DNA from: a virus
IMG/VR virus record: IMGVR_UViG_3300046009_002271
Location: 1-33,116 of that record
Length of the DNA stretch: 33,116 nucleotides
Strand: one strand, 5' to 3'
Made by a program: the position numbers and the translations under genes. Below the pieces are notes generated by a model. The model ran no database searches, was not told the origin of the DNA, and was given only the letters and a program-made list of their open reading frames with translations. Shown piece by piece: positions 1 to 7,133 of the stretch (within the stretch, counting starts at the first letter, position 1; each line of letters starts with the position of its first letter).

Positions 1-1
1 G

Positions 2-916
2 AGCGCAACAAGCATTTACGCCGGTTTTTACAGCGCGGGAAGTACGCAAGCAACATCGTTCACTCTTAACCAATGGCAACATTTCCGTGCTTGGCAAAAC
101 GGGTTTGGCGCTGGCTCAACCGTCACCAATCAATACGGTTATTACGCAGACTCCAACCTCACCGGAGCCACCAACAACTACGGCTTCTTCAGCGACATCG
201 CCTCTGGCTCAAACCGCTGGAACTTCTATGCAGCGGGGACGGCGGATAACTACTTCGCAGGCAACGTCGGGATTGGTCTTACGTCGCCGCCGGGGTGCAA
301 GTTAGACGTTTACAACTCCGCAGCGGCAGCAGCGAACAATGAAGTTTTGCGGCTGCGTTACAACACGGCTGTCACGCCGGGAACAAGCGGTGATTTGAAT
401 TTTACGAATTCCGCAGGGACCGTGCTTGGAAGAATTTCTAGCATTGTTGAAGACGGCAACAACGTCGGGCTGGGTTTTTCAACGTATAACAGCGCCTTTA
501 CACAAAAGGTTTTGATTTCTGCTAACGGCAACGTCGGCATTGGTAAGACCGCATCTACCAATAAGCTTGAAGTTTCAGGAACAATTTCTGACGTAGCCGG
601 TAACGTCCGCGCCATCCCGCGCACAGGGTCTGCAAAAACTTCAACGTACACGCTCACGGTTTCGGATGTTGGTCAGTTTGTTGAAATTGGCACAGGCGGC
701 GGTGTTGACGTTCCGAACGGTGTGTTTGCAACGGGTGCTGCTGTGTCTGTTTTCAACAACACCACGGGCAACCGCACCATCAGCTTGACCATCACCACTG
801 CATACATTGCAGGCACTGACGCAGATAAAGCCTCGGTCACGCTGGCAACTCGTGGCGTGGCGACAATCCTCTTCATCTCCAACTCGGTTTGCGTAGTCAG
901 TGGCAACGTGAGCTAA
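2..916 (+). CDS. Tail fibre / receptor-binding protein, 5' end cut by the window
   Basis: The reading frame is open from base 2, with no stop and no convincing start, so the N-terminus lies outside the window; about 304 codons are visible. The visible part has fibre-type repeats of the form 'GNVGIG...KLxV' (around bases 260-310 and 530-570), as seen in beta-rich phage tail-fibre shafts. A C-terminal module ends in 'CVVSGNVS' and is rich in Thr, Val and Gly. It should sit on the virion tail and touch the host surface. The frame ends with TAA three bases before the next adhesin gene, which suggests a shared transcript. Fibre function rests on composition, repeats and context; no receptor can be inferred. 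Confidence 0.75.
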   Translation, partial: SATSIYAGFYSAGSTQATSFTLNQWQHFRAWQNGFGAGSTVTNQYGYYADSNLTGATNNYGFFSDIASGSNRWNFYAAGTADNYFAGNVGIGLTSPPGCKLDVYNSAAAAANNEVLRLRYNTAVTPGTSGDLNFTNSAGTVLGRISSIVEDGNNVGLGFSTYNSAFTQKVLISANGNVGIGKTASTNKLEVSGTISDVAGNVRAIPRTGSAKTSTYTLTVSDVGQFVEIGTGGGVDVPNGVFATGAAVSVFNNTTGNRTISLTITTAYIAGTDADKASVTLATRGVATILFISNSVCVVSGNVS

Positions 917-919
917 GCC

Positions 920-1729
920 ATGAGCGGGATTCATTTGGCGTTGCTTGGTAGTTCTTTTGGTCCTGCACCTCCCCCGTCCGTCGAATATTTAGTTGTTGCT
1001 GGCGGCGGCGGTGGCGGAGGGAATGATGGAAAGGCTGGTGGCGGCGGCGGTGGTGGCGGTGGATACAGAACAGCAACAGGTTTAGCTGTTTCAAAAGGTA
1101 CAACTTACACAGTAACGGTCGGCGGCGCTGGTTCTAATTCAGTATTTAGTTCGATAACATCAACGGCTGGTGGTGGCGGCGGCAACGGTGACTTTTCGGG
1201 AGGAGGGTCAGGCACAAACGGCGGGTCCGGTGGTAGCGGCGGCGGTGGCGGCGGTGGCGACATATACGGTGCAGGTGTAGGTGCTGGCGGTACTGCAACC
1301 AGCGGGCAGGGCAGTAACGGTGCTAGCGGTGCTGGAGCTAATGCAGGTGGCGGTGGCGGTGCTTCCGTTGGTGGTAGCGGCGGTACTGGTGGTAATGGGT
1401 CTACTTCTTCTATTTCAGGCACTTCAACTGTCTATGCTGGAGGTGGCGGTGGGGGTCAATGGTTCTCACCTCAGAATAATGGCGGAACAGGTGGGGGCGG
1501 TAAAGGCGGTACTAGTAATAGTGGCGGTGTATCGGGCACCGCAAATACTGGCGGCGGCGGTGGCGGCGGTGCCGATGGTGGACCGGGTAACGGCGGTTCA
1601 GGCGTAGTTATTATTCGTTACTCCGATATCTATGCAGCCGCCACATCCACAACGGGATCTCCCAGCATAACAACGTCTGGCGGAAATCGCATTTATAGAT
1701 GGACTGGCTCTGGCTCAATTACTTGGTGA
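920..1729 (+). CDS. Glycine-rich tail adhesin
   Basis: This 269-aa protein starts with a short non-Gly head, then 'VEYLVVAGGGGGG', followed by about 190 residues made mostly of Gly with Ser, Thr, Asn and Ala. It closes with 'GSGVVIIRYSD' and a short C-terminal cap ending 'YRWTGSGSITW'. Long poly-Gly tracts bounded by beta strands are typical of phage glycine-rich domains, which pack as polyglycine-II bundles in distal adhesins of the T-even gp38 type (family knowledge). The gene follows a tail fibre by three bases and is followed by a small protein after three bases. A second glycine-rich gene occurs at 5258-5995. The predicted role is receptor contact at the fibre tip. Long ORFs in other frames here are by-products of GGN repetition. 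Confidence 0.72.
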   Translation: MSGIHLALLGSSFGPAPPPSVEYLVVAGGGGGGGNDGKAGGGGGGGGGYRTATGLAVSKGTTYTVTVGGAGSNSVFSSITSTAGGGGGNGDFSGGGSGTNGGSGGSGGGGGGGDIYGAGVGAGGTATSGQGSNGASGAGANAGGGGGASVGGSGGTGGNGSTSSISGTSTVYAGGGGGGQWFSPQNNGGTGGGGKGGTSNSGGVSGTANTGGGGGGGADGGPGNGGSGVVIIRYSDIYAAATSTTGSPSITTSGGNRIYRWTGSGSITW

Positions 1730-1732
1730 TAT

Positions 1733-2230
1733 ATGGCTCACTTTGCCCAAATTGACGAAAACAGCCAAGTTGTACAGACCATCGTTATTAGTAACGACGT
1801 TTTAAATAATTTAGAATTTCCACAGTCTGAACCAATAGGCGTAGCATTTTGCAAATCGCTTTACGGAGAAAATACAGTTTGGTTGCAATGCAGCTATAAC
1901 AATAATTTTAGAAAGCAATACGCTACCGTTGGTTCTACGTACATAAAAGAAAAAGATATATTTATACTGCCAAAACCTGTTGGCTATCCTTCTTGGATTT
2001 TAAATGATGATTACGATTGGGTTCCGCCGATTCAAAGACCAACAGATACGGTCTACTGGTGGAATGAAAAAATTTTATCATGGGTTGCTGTACCAAAACC
2101 TTATCCTTCGTGGGTAGCAGTGGGAGATCCGTTGATCTGGAAAGCTCCTATACCGCAACCTGACGGCAATTATGTTTGGGATGAACCCTCGTTGTCATGG
2201 GTAAATATGGATGCTGATGTAGCACTGTAA
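1733..2230 (+). CDS. Trp-rich fibre-associated small protein
   Basis: This 165-aa protein begins 'MAHFAQIDENSQVVQ', a head common in small phage proteins next to tail fibres. The C-terminal half repeats Trp/Tyr/Pro motifs: 'YPSW' occurs twice and a 'Y.W.....SWV' pattern twice (residues ~85-160). The start has a GGTGAT Shine-Dalgarno-like sequence five bases upstream. It could be a fibre-tip protein or an assembly chaperone for the adhesin just upstream; the sequence does not decide. Its opening resembles that of the 55-aa product at 5992-6159 (both have 'AQI' then D/N and a Val-rich strand), which also follows a glycine-rich adhesin. Base composition becomes AT-rich here and stays so through the next gene. 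Confidence 0.6.
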   Translation: MAHFAQIDENSQVVQTIVISNDVLNNLEFPQSEPIGVAFCKSLYGENTVWLQCSYNNNFRKQYATVGSTYIKEKDIFILPKPVGYPSWILNDDYDWVPPIQRPTDTVYWWNEKILSWVAVPKPYPSWVAVGDPLIWKAPIPQPDGNYVWDEPSLSWVNMDADVAL

Positions 2231-2236
2231 AAACTT

Positions 2237-2749
2237 ATGATGTTTTGTAGAAATAGAAAGATTGCGTTTGTGCTAGTTCCAAAGTGCGGAAGTACAACGC
2301 TTCGTTATTTATTAAACAGGCATGGGTTTAGCCCTGTAACCGGTGCGGCTTTATCTCCCGTAGAATTAAATCATTTAACTTATAGACGCTGTGCAGAAAA
2401 ATACCCAAACATAAAAAATTATAAAGTTTATGGCGTATTTCGTGATCCTATAGATAGATACGTAAGCGGCATTAATCACAGTAATAAATTTGATGAAAAT
2501 TCTGTTATTTTTAAACCGCAAGTTGAATGGCTTGATGCAAAAAACATAACGGTAATTAAACTTAACAATTTAAACGAAGAAATTAAAAATGTTTTTACAG
2601 ATAGCACAATACAATTACCGCATTTAAATAAAGCTAAACAGAATAAAATTACAAAAATTACTGATGAAATTGTAGAGTTTGTTAAACATAAATACGCCGC
2701 CGACTATCAGTTTGCTAAAGATGTACTGGAAGAAAAATTTTATGGATGA
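2237..2749 (+). CDS. Sulfotransferase-like protein (PAPS-dependent family)
   Basis: The 170-aa product carries the two PAPS-binding signatures of the sulfotransferase superfamily. The 5'-phosphosulfate loop is 'VPKCGSTTLRYLL' at residues 14-26 (Lys16). The 3'-phosphate element is 'VFRDPIDRYVSG' at residues 67-78 (Arg69, Ser77). The C-terminal 'KHKYAADYQFAKDVL' resembles the Tyr/Asp-Tyr ending of the carbohydrate (Sulfotransfer_2 type) branch. His46 is a candidate catalytic residue, by inference only. The protein is short for the family, so it may be a minimal or degraded version. By eye it is only about 25-35% GC in places, against over 50% in flanking genes, and it has no clear ribosome binding site; both suggest recent acquisition. 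It would transfer sulfate from PAPS to a glycan or protein acceptor; the acceptor is unknown. Confidence 0.7.
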   Translation: MMFCRNRKIAFVLVPKCGSTTLRYLLNRHGFSPVTGAALSPVELNHLTYRRCAEKYPNIKNYKVYGVFRDPIDRYVSGINHSNKFDENSVIFKPQVEWLDAKNITVIKLNNLNEEIKNVFTDSTIQLPHLNKAKQNKITKITDEIVEFVKHKYAADYQFAKDVLEEKFYG

Positions 2750-2799
2750 CGTAGACTTTAAAATATTTTTACCGTTCTATTAATAAACTAATATAGACT

Positions 2800-3495
2800 A
2801 TGCTTGGCTTTACCCCATTTGCCGCCGCGCCATTTGCCGATCTTGGTAGCGGAGATGTAAACGTACAGGTTACTGGGGTAGAGGCCACCGGTCAGCTTGG
2901 TGATGTCCTCGTTGTCGCTCCTGCCAACGTATTCCCGAACGGCGTAGTAGCCACGGGGGAACTGGGTGATGTAACCGTCCAGATTATCTTCCTCATCGAA
3001 GTCACGGGCGTTGAGGCTACGGGCTTTGTTGGAGATGCTCGTGCCCCTGCTTCAGCTACGGCTCCGGTTACAGGCGTTTCGGCTTCTGGCGCAGTTGGTG
3101 ATGTCACTGTCGTTGCCGAGTCGGTTGTATTCCCATCAGGGGTTGTCGGCACGGGTGAGACCGGCGATGTGTTCGTTACCGGTATTGCTATTTTCTCCGT
3201 TACCGGCGTTGAAGGCACGGCGGAACTTGGCACGGTCACGGTCAGTATCCCCAAGGATGTCCCAGTCACAGGGGTGTCGGCTACAGGCGAGGTTGGTACA
3301 GTCAGTGTCACTGGCTCGGCTGTTGTGTTCCCGACCGGCGTTACCGGAACCGGCGCTATTGGTCAAGTCCTTGTTTGGGGTAAGATTGTCCCAGTTCCGA
3401 CCGGGCCTTGGACTCCTGTGGACGATTCGCAATCAACCACGTGGACACCGATTGACGACACACAAACGCCTAACTGGACGCAAATTGCGGCGTGA
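2800..3495 (+). CDS. Virion repeat protein with VTGVxATGxxGDV repeats
   Basis: This 231-aa protein starts 'MLGFTPFAAAPFADLG' and is then almost wholly eight copies of a ~22-residue repeat of the form [VF][TP]xGVxxTGxxGxV (residues ~24-195). Every second or third copy begins with Phe-Pro instead of Val-Thr. The C-terminus holds three short Trp repeats: 'WTPVDDSQ', 'WTPIDDTQ' and 'WTQI'. Such beta-strand repeats occur in structural proteins next to tail fibres of marine and freshwater phages. It is probably a beta-solenoid or stacked beta-strand decoration or fibre component. A 50-bp AT-rich spacer separates it from the sulfotransferase-like gene. Base composition is back to the genome norm. 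Exact role unknown. Confidence 0.6.
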   Translation: MLGFTPFAAAPFADLGSGDVNVQVTGVEATGQLGDVLVVAPANVFPNGVVATGELGDVTVQIIFLIEVTGVEATGFVGDARAPASATAPVTGVSASGAVGDVTVVAESVVFPSGVVGTGETGDVFVTGIAIFSVTGVEGTAELGTVTVSIPKDVPVTGVSATGEVGTVSVTGSAVVFPTGVTGTGAIGQVLVWGKIVPVPTGPWTPVDDSQSTTWTPIDDTQTPNWTQIAA

Positions 3496-3503
3496 GGTTT
3501 TAA

Positions 3504-5261
3504 ATGGCTAGTACATATTCAACCAACCTTGCTATCGAACTGATCGGAACAGGTGATCAGGCCGGTGCATGGGGTAACACCACCAATACGAACCTCGGCA
3601 CGCTCATTGAGCAGGCAATCTCGGGGTACGTCACGCAGGCAGTTGTAACCGGAACGGACACGGTTATTACGATTCCGAACGGTGCTACGGGCGTGGCTCG
3701 TAACATGTACATCGAGTTGACGGGCACGGGTGGTACGAATACCAATCTGATTGTTCCCACCAACAAGAAGCTTTACTTCATCTACAACAACACTTCGTCC
3801 GGACAAGTTACGGTCAAAGTAGCGGGCCAGACCGGTGTTTCGGTGCCGAATGGCGAGAAGATGGTGCTGGTCAGTGACGGCACGGATATTGTCAACGCGC
3901 TGACGTACATCGCAGACCTTGGTACCAACAGCCTAACGGTCAACAACATTCTTGCCACTTCGGCCAGCATCACGACGCTGACGGGTGGTAGCAGCAACAT
4001 CACGACCCTCTCCGGTACGACGCTTGGATTCACGAGCGGTACGCTGACTAACCTCAACGTCACGAGCCTGACGGTCTCCAGCCTGTCGCTGTCCAACGCG
4101 ACTCTGGCCAGTGCTTCAATCACGACCCTGACGGCGACCTCTGGCACGGTCACTACGCTCAAATCCACGAGCGCGACCATCGATAACCTGTCGAGCACCT
4201 CTGCCAATATCAGCACGCTGACGGGTACCAATTTCAGTGCGACTAGCCTGACGTTGACTAACGCTTTGAGAATTGCAGAAGGCGGTACTGGGCTTGATTC
4301 CACTCCCACTAACGGTCAGCTTTTGATTGGCAACGGTACGGGGTTCAACCTCAATACGCTGACCGGTGGCCCCGGCGTAGGCATTACCAACCAGTCTGGT
4401 GCGATCACTATCACGGCGACGGGTACGGGATTCATTGCTTCGGTCAGTGCCACTTCTCCGTTGCAGTCCACGGGCACGCAGTCGATTGTTATTAGCATTG
4501 CATCCAGCACGGGTTCCGGTGCCGTGGTGTTGGCTGACAACCCCACGATGTCGAGTGCGACCGTAACAAATCTCGCATCTACTAGCGCCAACATCACGAC
4601 CCTCACGGGCACTACGTTTGGTACGACGGCTACTACACAGCTTCGTGGCGCAAGCGGCCAAATCACGACGTTAACTGCAACGTCTGCCAACATTACGACC
4701 CTTACGGGTACGACGGCTACTTATACTTCCGCAACTCTCACTAACCTCAATAGCACCTCTGCCAACGTTACGACACTCACAGGCACAAACTTCTCAGCCA
4801 CAAGCCTGACGCTGACAAATGCCCTTCGTGTTTCGCAAGGCGGTACTGCGCTTTCTTCGACCCCGACTAACGGCCAGCTTCTAATTGGTAATGGTACGGG
4901 GTACACCCTTGCTACGTTGACGGCGGGTAGTGGAATTACCATCACCAACAATGCAGGTAGTATTTCGATTAGTGCGGCAGGCTTGCCAATTGTTACCGTT
5001 ACTGCATCAACTGCAATCTCGGCGTCGGCTGGACTTCATTACATCCTGACCGCAGGATCTGCTGCCACGGTCACATTGCCTGCTTCGCCCACGATCAGCG
5101 ATACGATTTATGTCACAGTAGCAAATAGTTTGACGACTAACGTGATCGCTCGTAATGGTAAGCCTATTCAAGGTATTGCAGAAGATATGACTCTGAACGC
5201 GCCGTACGCTTCAGCGCAGCTTCGCTTCACCGATAACACCGAAGGATGGATTTTGGCATGA
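3504..5261 (+). CDS. Tail fibre protein with duplicated shaft module
   Basis: The 585-aa product opens with 'MASTYSTNLAIELIGTGDQ', an N-terminal module (to ~residue 140) common in tail fibres of aquatic phages and probably the virion-attachment end. Residues ~145-420 are Thr/Ser-rich near-repeats of the type 'SANITTLTGT' with a period of about ten residues. A module with 'GGTxLxSTPTNGQLLIGNGTG' followed by 'ITITxxAGxISI' occurs twice (residues ~243-312 and ~428-495). The C-terminal ~85 residues form a different, less repetitive domain ending 'LRFTDNTEGWILA'. The start has a GAGG ribosome binding site. The stop overlaps the next start (ATGA). It should form a trimeric fibre shaft carrying the downstream glycine-rich protein, by analogy with other fibre-adhesin pairs. 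Confidence 0.8.
   Translation: MASTYSTNLAIELIGTGDQAGAWGNTTNTNLGTLIEQAISGYVTQAVVTGTDTVITIPNGATGVARNMYIELTGTGGTNTNLIVPTNKKLYFIYNNTSSGQVTVKVAGQTGVSVPNGEKMVLVSDGTDIVNALTYIADLGTNSLTVNNILATSASITTLTGGSSNITTLSGTTLGFTSGTLTNLNVTSLTVSSLSLSNATLASASITTLTATSGTVTTLKSTSATIDNLSSTSANISTLTGTNFSATSLTLTNALRIAEGGTGLDSTPTNGQLLIGNGTGFNLNTLTGGPGVGITNQSGAITITATGTGFIASVSATSPLQSTGTQSIVISIASSTGSGAVVLADNPTMSSATVTNLASTSANITTLTGTTFGTTATTQLRGASGQITTLTATSANITTLTGTTATYTSATLTNLNSTSANVTTLTGTNFSATSLTLTNALRVSQGGTALSSTPTNGQLLIGNGTGYTLATLTAGSGITITNNAGSISISAAGLPIVTVTASTAISASAGLHYILTAGSAATVTLPASPTISDTIYVTVANSLTTNVIARNGKPIQGIAEDMTLNAPYASAQLRFTDNTEGWILA
4231..4990 (+). repeat. Two diverged copies of a fibre-shaft module
   Basis: The segments near 4231-4440 and 4786-4990 encode nearly the same ~70-residue block (NFSATSLTLTNAL, then GGT-STPTNGQLLIGNGTG, then ITITN). 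The DNA is similar but has many synonymous changes, so the duplication is not recent. Confidence 0.7.
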
Positions 5262-5995
5262 GTTACTTCAGTCAGTTTACGGGCGGCCCTGCAAAGGTCA
5301 CGACCTATACCAGCGGTACGGGGACATATACGCCAATCAGTACCACGTTGTCATGGGCGCGTGTCACGGTTGTGGGAAGCGGTTCTGGAGGTGGTTCAGG
5401 AGCTTCAGCATCAACTACTGGTGGGGTTGGAGGAGGAGCTGGAGCAACAAAAACAGTTTGGGTGAAATTAACCGCAGCTAGTTATTCCTATGCAGTAGGT
5501 GCGGGCGGTGCGGGCGGCACTCCTCCCTCTGGCGGAACTTCTGGGAGTCGGTCATATTTTGGGTCTATTGTAGCCGATGGGGGGCGAGGTGGTGCCGTTG
5601 GTGGAGGAGTTACCCGCGCAGTTAATAGTACAGGCACAGCTTTTATTAATGGCGCTACTGGTGATTCTGGTGGCGCAGGCGGTGCGGTTAATTCTGCTGG
5701 GTTCGCACCGGGTTTTCCAGAAACTTCTGGAGGCGGAGCAGCGGCGGTAGCTGGTTTATCGACTGGTGGTTCGGCTGATTCTACTTACAGCGGCGGTGGC
5801 GGTGGCGGCGATAGTTTATATGGCATAGGGGGTAATGGCGGCAACGCGAATCAGTCCGGAAACGGTGCAAATGGAGCTGCAGGAAACGGTTATGGAAGTG
5901 GTGGTGGTGGCGGTGGCGCAGCTAGTGGTACTGGCGGAAACGGCGGTGCCGGTGCAGGTGGCATAGTTATTATTGAGGAGTTTGTGCAGTCATGA
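5258..5995 (+). CDS. Second glycine-rich tail adhesin
   Basis: The 245-aa product begins 'MSYFSQFTGGPAKVTTYTSG', has a beta-strand segment ('LSWARVTVVGSGSGGG'), then about 180 residues dominated by Gly, Ala and Ser. It ends 'GGIVIIEEFVQS'. This resembles the protein at 920-1729 in layout (head, aromatic/Val strand, poly-Gly body, hydrophobic closing strand), but the sequences have diverged widely. I chose the ATG at 5258, which overlaps the fibre stop as ATGA, over the in-frame ATG four codons earlier. It probably lies at the fibre tip and contacts the receptor. Confidence 0.72.
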   Translation: MSYFSQFTGGPAKVTTYTSGTGTYTPISTTLSWARVTVVGSGSGGGSGASASTTGGVGGGAGATKTVWVKLTAASYSYAVGAGGAGGTPPSGGTSGSRSYFGSIVADGGRGGAVGGGVTRAVNSTGTAFINGATGDSGGAGGAVNSAGFAPGFPETSGGGAAAVAGLSTGGSADSTYSGGGGGGDSLYGIGGNGGNANQSGNGANGAAGNGYGSGGGGGGAASGTGGNGGAGAGGIVIIEEFVQS

Positions 5996-6159
5996 AACGT
6001 TGGGCACAAATTAATGCAAGTGTTGTGGTTATGGTGGTTGAACAAGATACTCAACCTCAGATTTCAGGTTTGTGGGTTGAATGCCCGTACGAAGTCGGCC
6101 CCGGCTGGCTGTATGACGGTACGGATTTTTCTCCTTCGCCGCCTCCTGAAGAGGGCTAA
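5992..6159 (+). CDS. 55-aa fibre-associated protein
   Basis: This short gene starts in an ATGA overlap with the glycine-rich adhesin and ends with TAA three bases before the holin-like gene. The product begins 'MKRWAQINASVVVMVVEQD' and ends 'YDGTDFSPSPPPEEG'. The Gly-Trp-Leu-Tyr-Asp-Gly segment and Pro-rich tail are typical of tiny proteins that follow tail fibres in phages. The opening aligns loosely with the 165-aa protein at 1733-2230. Function unknown; a fibre cap or assembly factor is possible. The tight overlap on one side and clean spacing on the other favour a real gene. Confidence 0.65.
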   Translation: MKRWAQINASVVVMVVEQDTQPQISGLWVECPYEVGPGWLYDGTDFSPSPPPEEG

Positions 6160-6162
6160 ACC

Positions 6163-6648
6163 ATGATGACAATGATTTCCACGTTCCTGTCTTTCCTCGC
6201 GGGTGGATTGCCCAAAATCTTGTCGATCTTTCAAGACCGGCAGGACAAGAAGCATGAACTTGCGTTGGTTGCCGCACAGAAAGAGCGTGAGTTGGCTTTG
6301 GCCGAGCGTGGCTTTATCGCACAGGCGCGGGTCGAAGAGATCAAGCTGGAACAGATCCAGACGCAGACTGCTGCCGAAGAGCGTCAGGCGTTGTACGAAC
6401 ATGACATGAAGATTGGCGAGGGCGCATCCCAGTGGATGATTAACCTCCGCGCTTCGGTGCGTCCGGTTGTGACGTACATCTTTGTGCTAGAGCTAGTCAT
6501 CATCAACATCGCTGGTATGTGGTATGCGTGGAATCAAGGCGTACCGTTTGCGATTGCGCTGGAAAACGTGTTCTCTGAGGACGAGATGTTGATCCTGTCT
6601 TCAATCATAGCGTTTTGGTTCGGGACACAGGCTTTTGGCAAGAAGTGA
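6163..6648 (+). CDS. Holin-like membrane protein (three-TM holin type)
   Basis: The 161-aa product has a hydrophobic N-terminal segment (residues ~5-22) and a highly charged helical region rich in Glu, Ala, Arg and Gln (~25-90). Two clear membrane segments follow, at ~101-122 ('VVTYIFVLELVIINIAGMW') and ~141-157, and the end is basic ('FGKK'). This order matches the phage/gene-transfer-agent 3TM holin family. It sits directly upstream of the endolysin and overlaps it by four bases (GTGA), the usual place for a holin. It would permeabilise the inner membrane or control lysis timing. No Rz/Rz1 spanin pair is evident nearby. Confidence 0.7.
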   Translation: MMTMISTFLSFLAGGLPKILSIFQDRQDKKHELALVAAQKERELALAERGFIAQARVEEIKLEQIQTQTAAEERQALYEHDMKIGEGASQWMINLRASVRPVVTYIFVLELVIINIAGMWYAWNQGVPFAIALENVFSEDEMLILSSIIAFWFGTQAFGKK

Positions 6649-7133
6649 AAGTCAGTCCTGCCGCCATCCAGATGATCAAGCACCACGAAGGGGTGAGGAC
6701 TAAGCCTTACCGCTGTCCGGCGCTTTTGTGGACAGTGGGCGTGGGCCATGTGATTGATCCTTCACACGCGACGGTGAAGTATGAGGAGCGCAAGAATCTA
6801 CCGATACCCGAAGGCTGGGATCGCGTCCTTACGATGGGAGAGGTGGATACTATTCTTGCTCAAGACCTTGGCCGGTTTGAGCGTGGCGTTCTTCGACTTT
6901 GCCCTTCTGCTGCTGGCCGTCAGGGAATCTTCGATGCTCTCGTATCTTTTTCGTTCAATGTCGGACTAGGAAATCTTCAGAGATCTTCTCTGCGGATGAA
7001 GACCAACCGAGGGGAACTGGAAGAAGCGGCGGATGAGTTCCTGAAATGGACGAAGGCGGGTGGTAGAGTCCTGCCGGGATTGGTCAAGAGGCGCAACGAC
7101 GAACGTGCGCTGTATTTGTCAGGAGTAGGCTGA
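6645..7133 (+). CDS. Endolysin, T4-type lysozyme (GH24 family)
   Basis: With the GTG start at 6645 the product is 162 aa, the usual size of this family. The catalytic signature E-x8-C-x5-T is present at Glu15, Cys24 and Thr30, followed by 'VGVGH'. In T4 lysozyme these positions are Glu11, Asp20 and Thr26; Cys at the middle position is a known natural and functional variant of phage lysozymes. The C-terminal half has the expected 'FDALVSFSFNVG' and 'GLVKRRNDERALYL' helices. It cleaves peptidoglycan at the end of infection. I prefer GTG 6645, which overlaps the holin stop, over a TTG at 6615 that adds ten residues inside the holin gene. There is no signal or SAR segment at the N-terminus, so export should depend on the holin. 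Confidence 0.88.
   Translation: MKVSPAAIQMIKHHEGVRTKPYRCPALLWTVGVGHVIDPSHATVKYEERKNLPIPEGWDRVLTMGEVDTILAQDLGRFERGVLRLCPSAAGRQGIFDALVSFSFNVGLGNLQRSSLRMKTNRGELEEAADEFLKWTKAGGRVLPGLVKRRNDERALYLSGVG

Noticed and set aside
1281-1607. 108-aa Ala/Val-rich ORF in the glycine-rich adhesin
   Set aside because: A frame-shifted reading of GGN codons; gives low-complexity Ala/Val/Leu only.
2750-2799. Promoter in the AT-rich spacer before the repeat protein
   Set aside because: Several AT-rich hexamers are present but no pair with acceptable -35/-10 match and spacing that stands out from the background.
1-6159. Diversity-generating retroelement acting on the fibre genes
   Set aside because: No reverse transcriptase and no template/variable repeat pair with adenine-biased differences seen in the window; fibre repeats are old shaft duplications.
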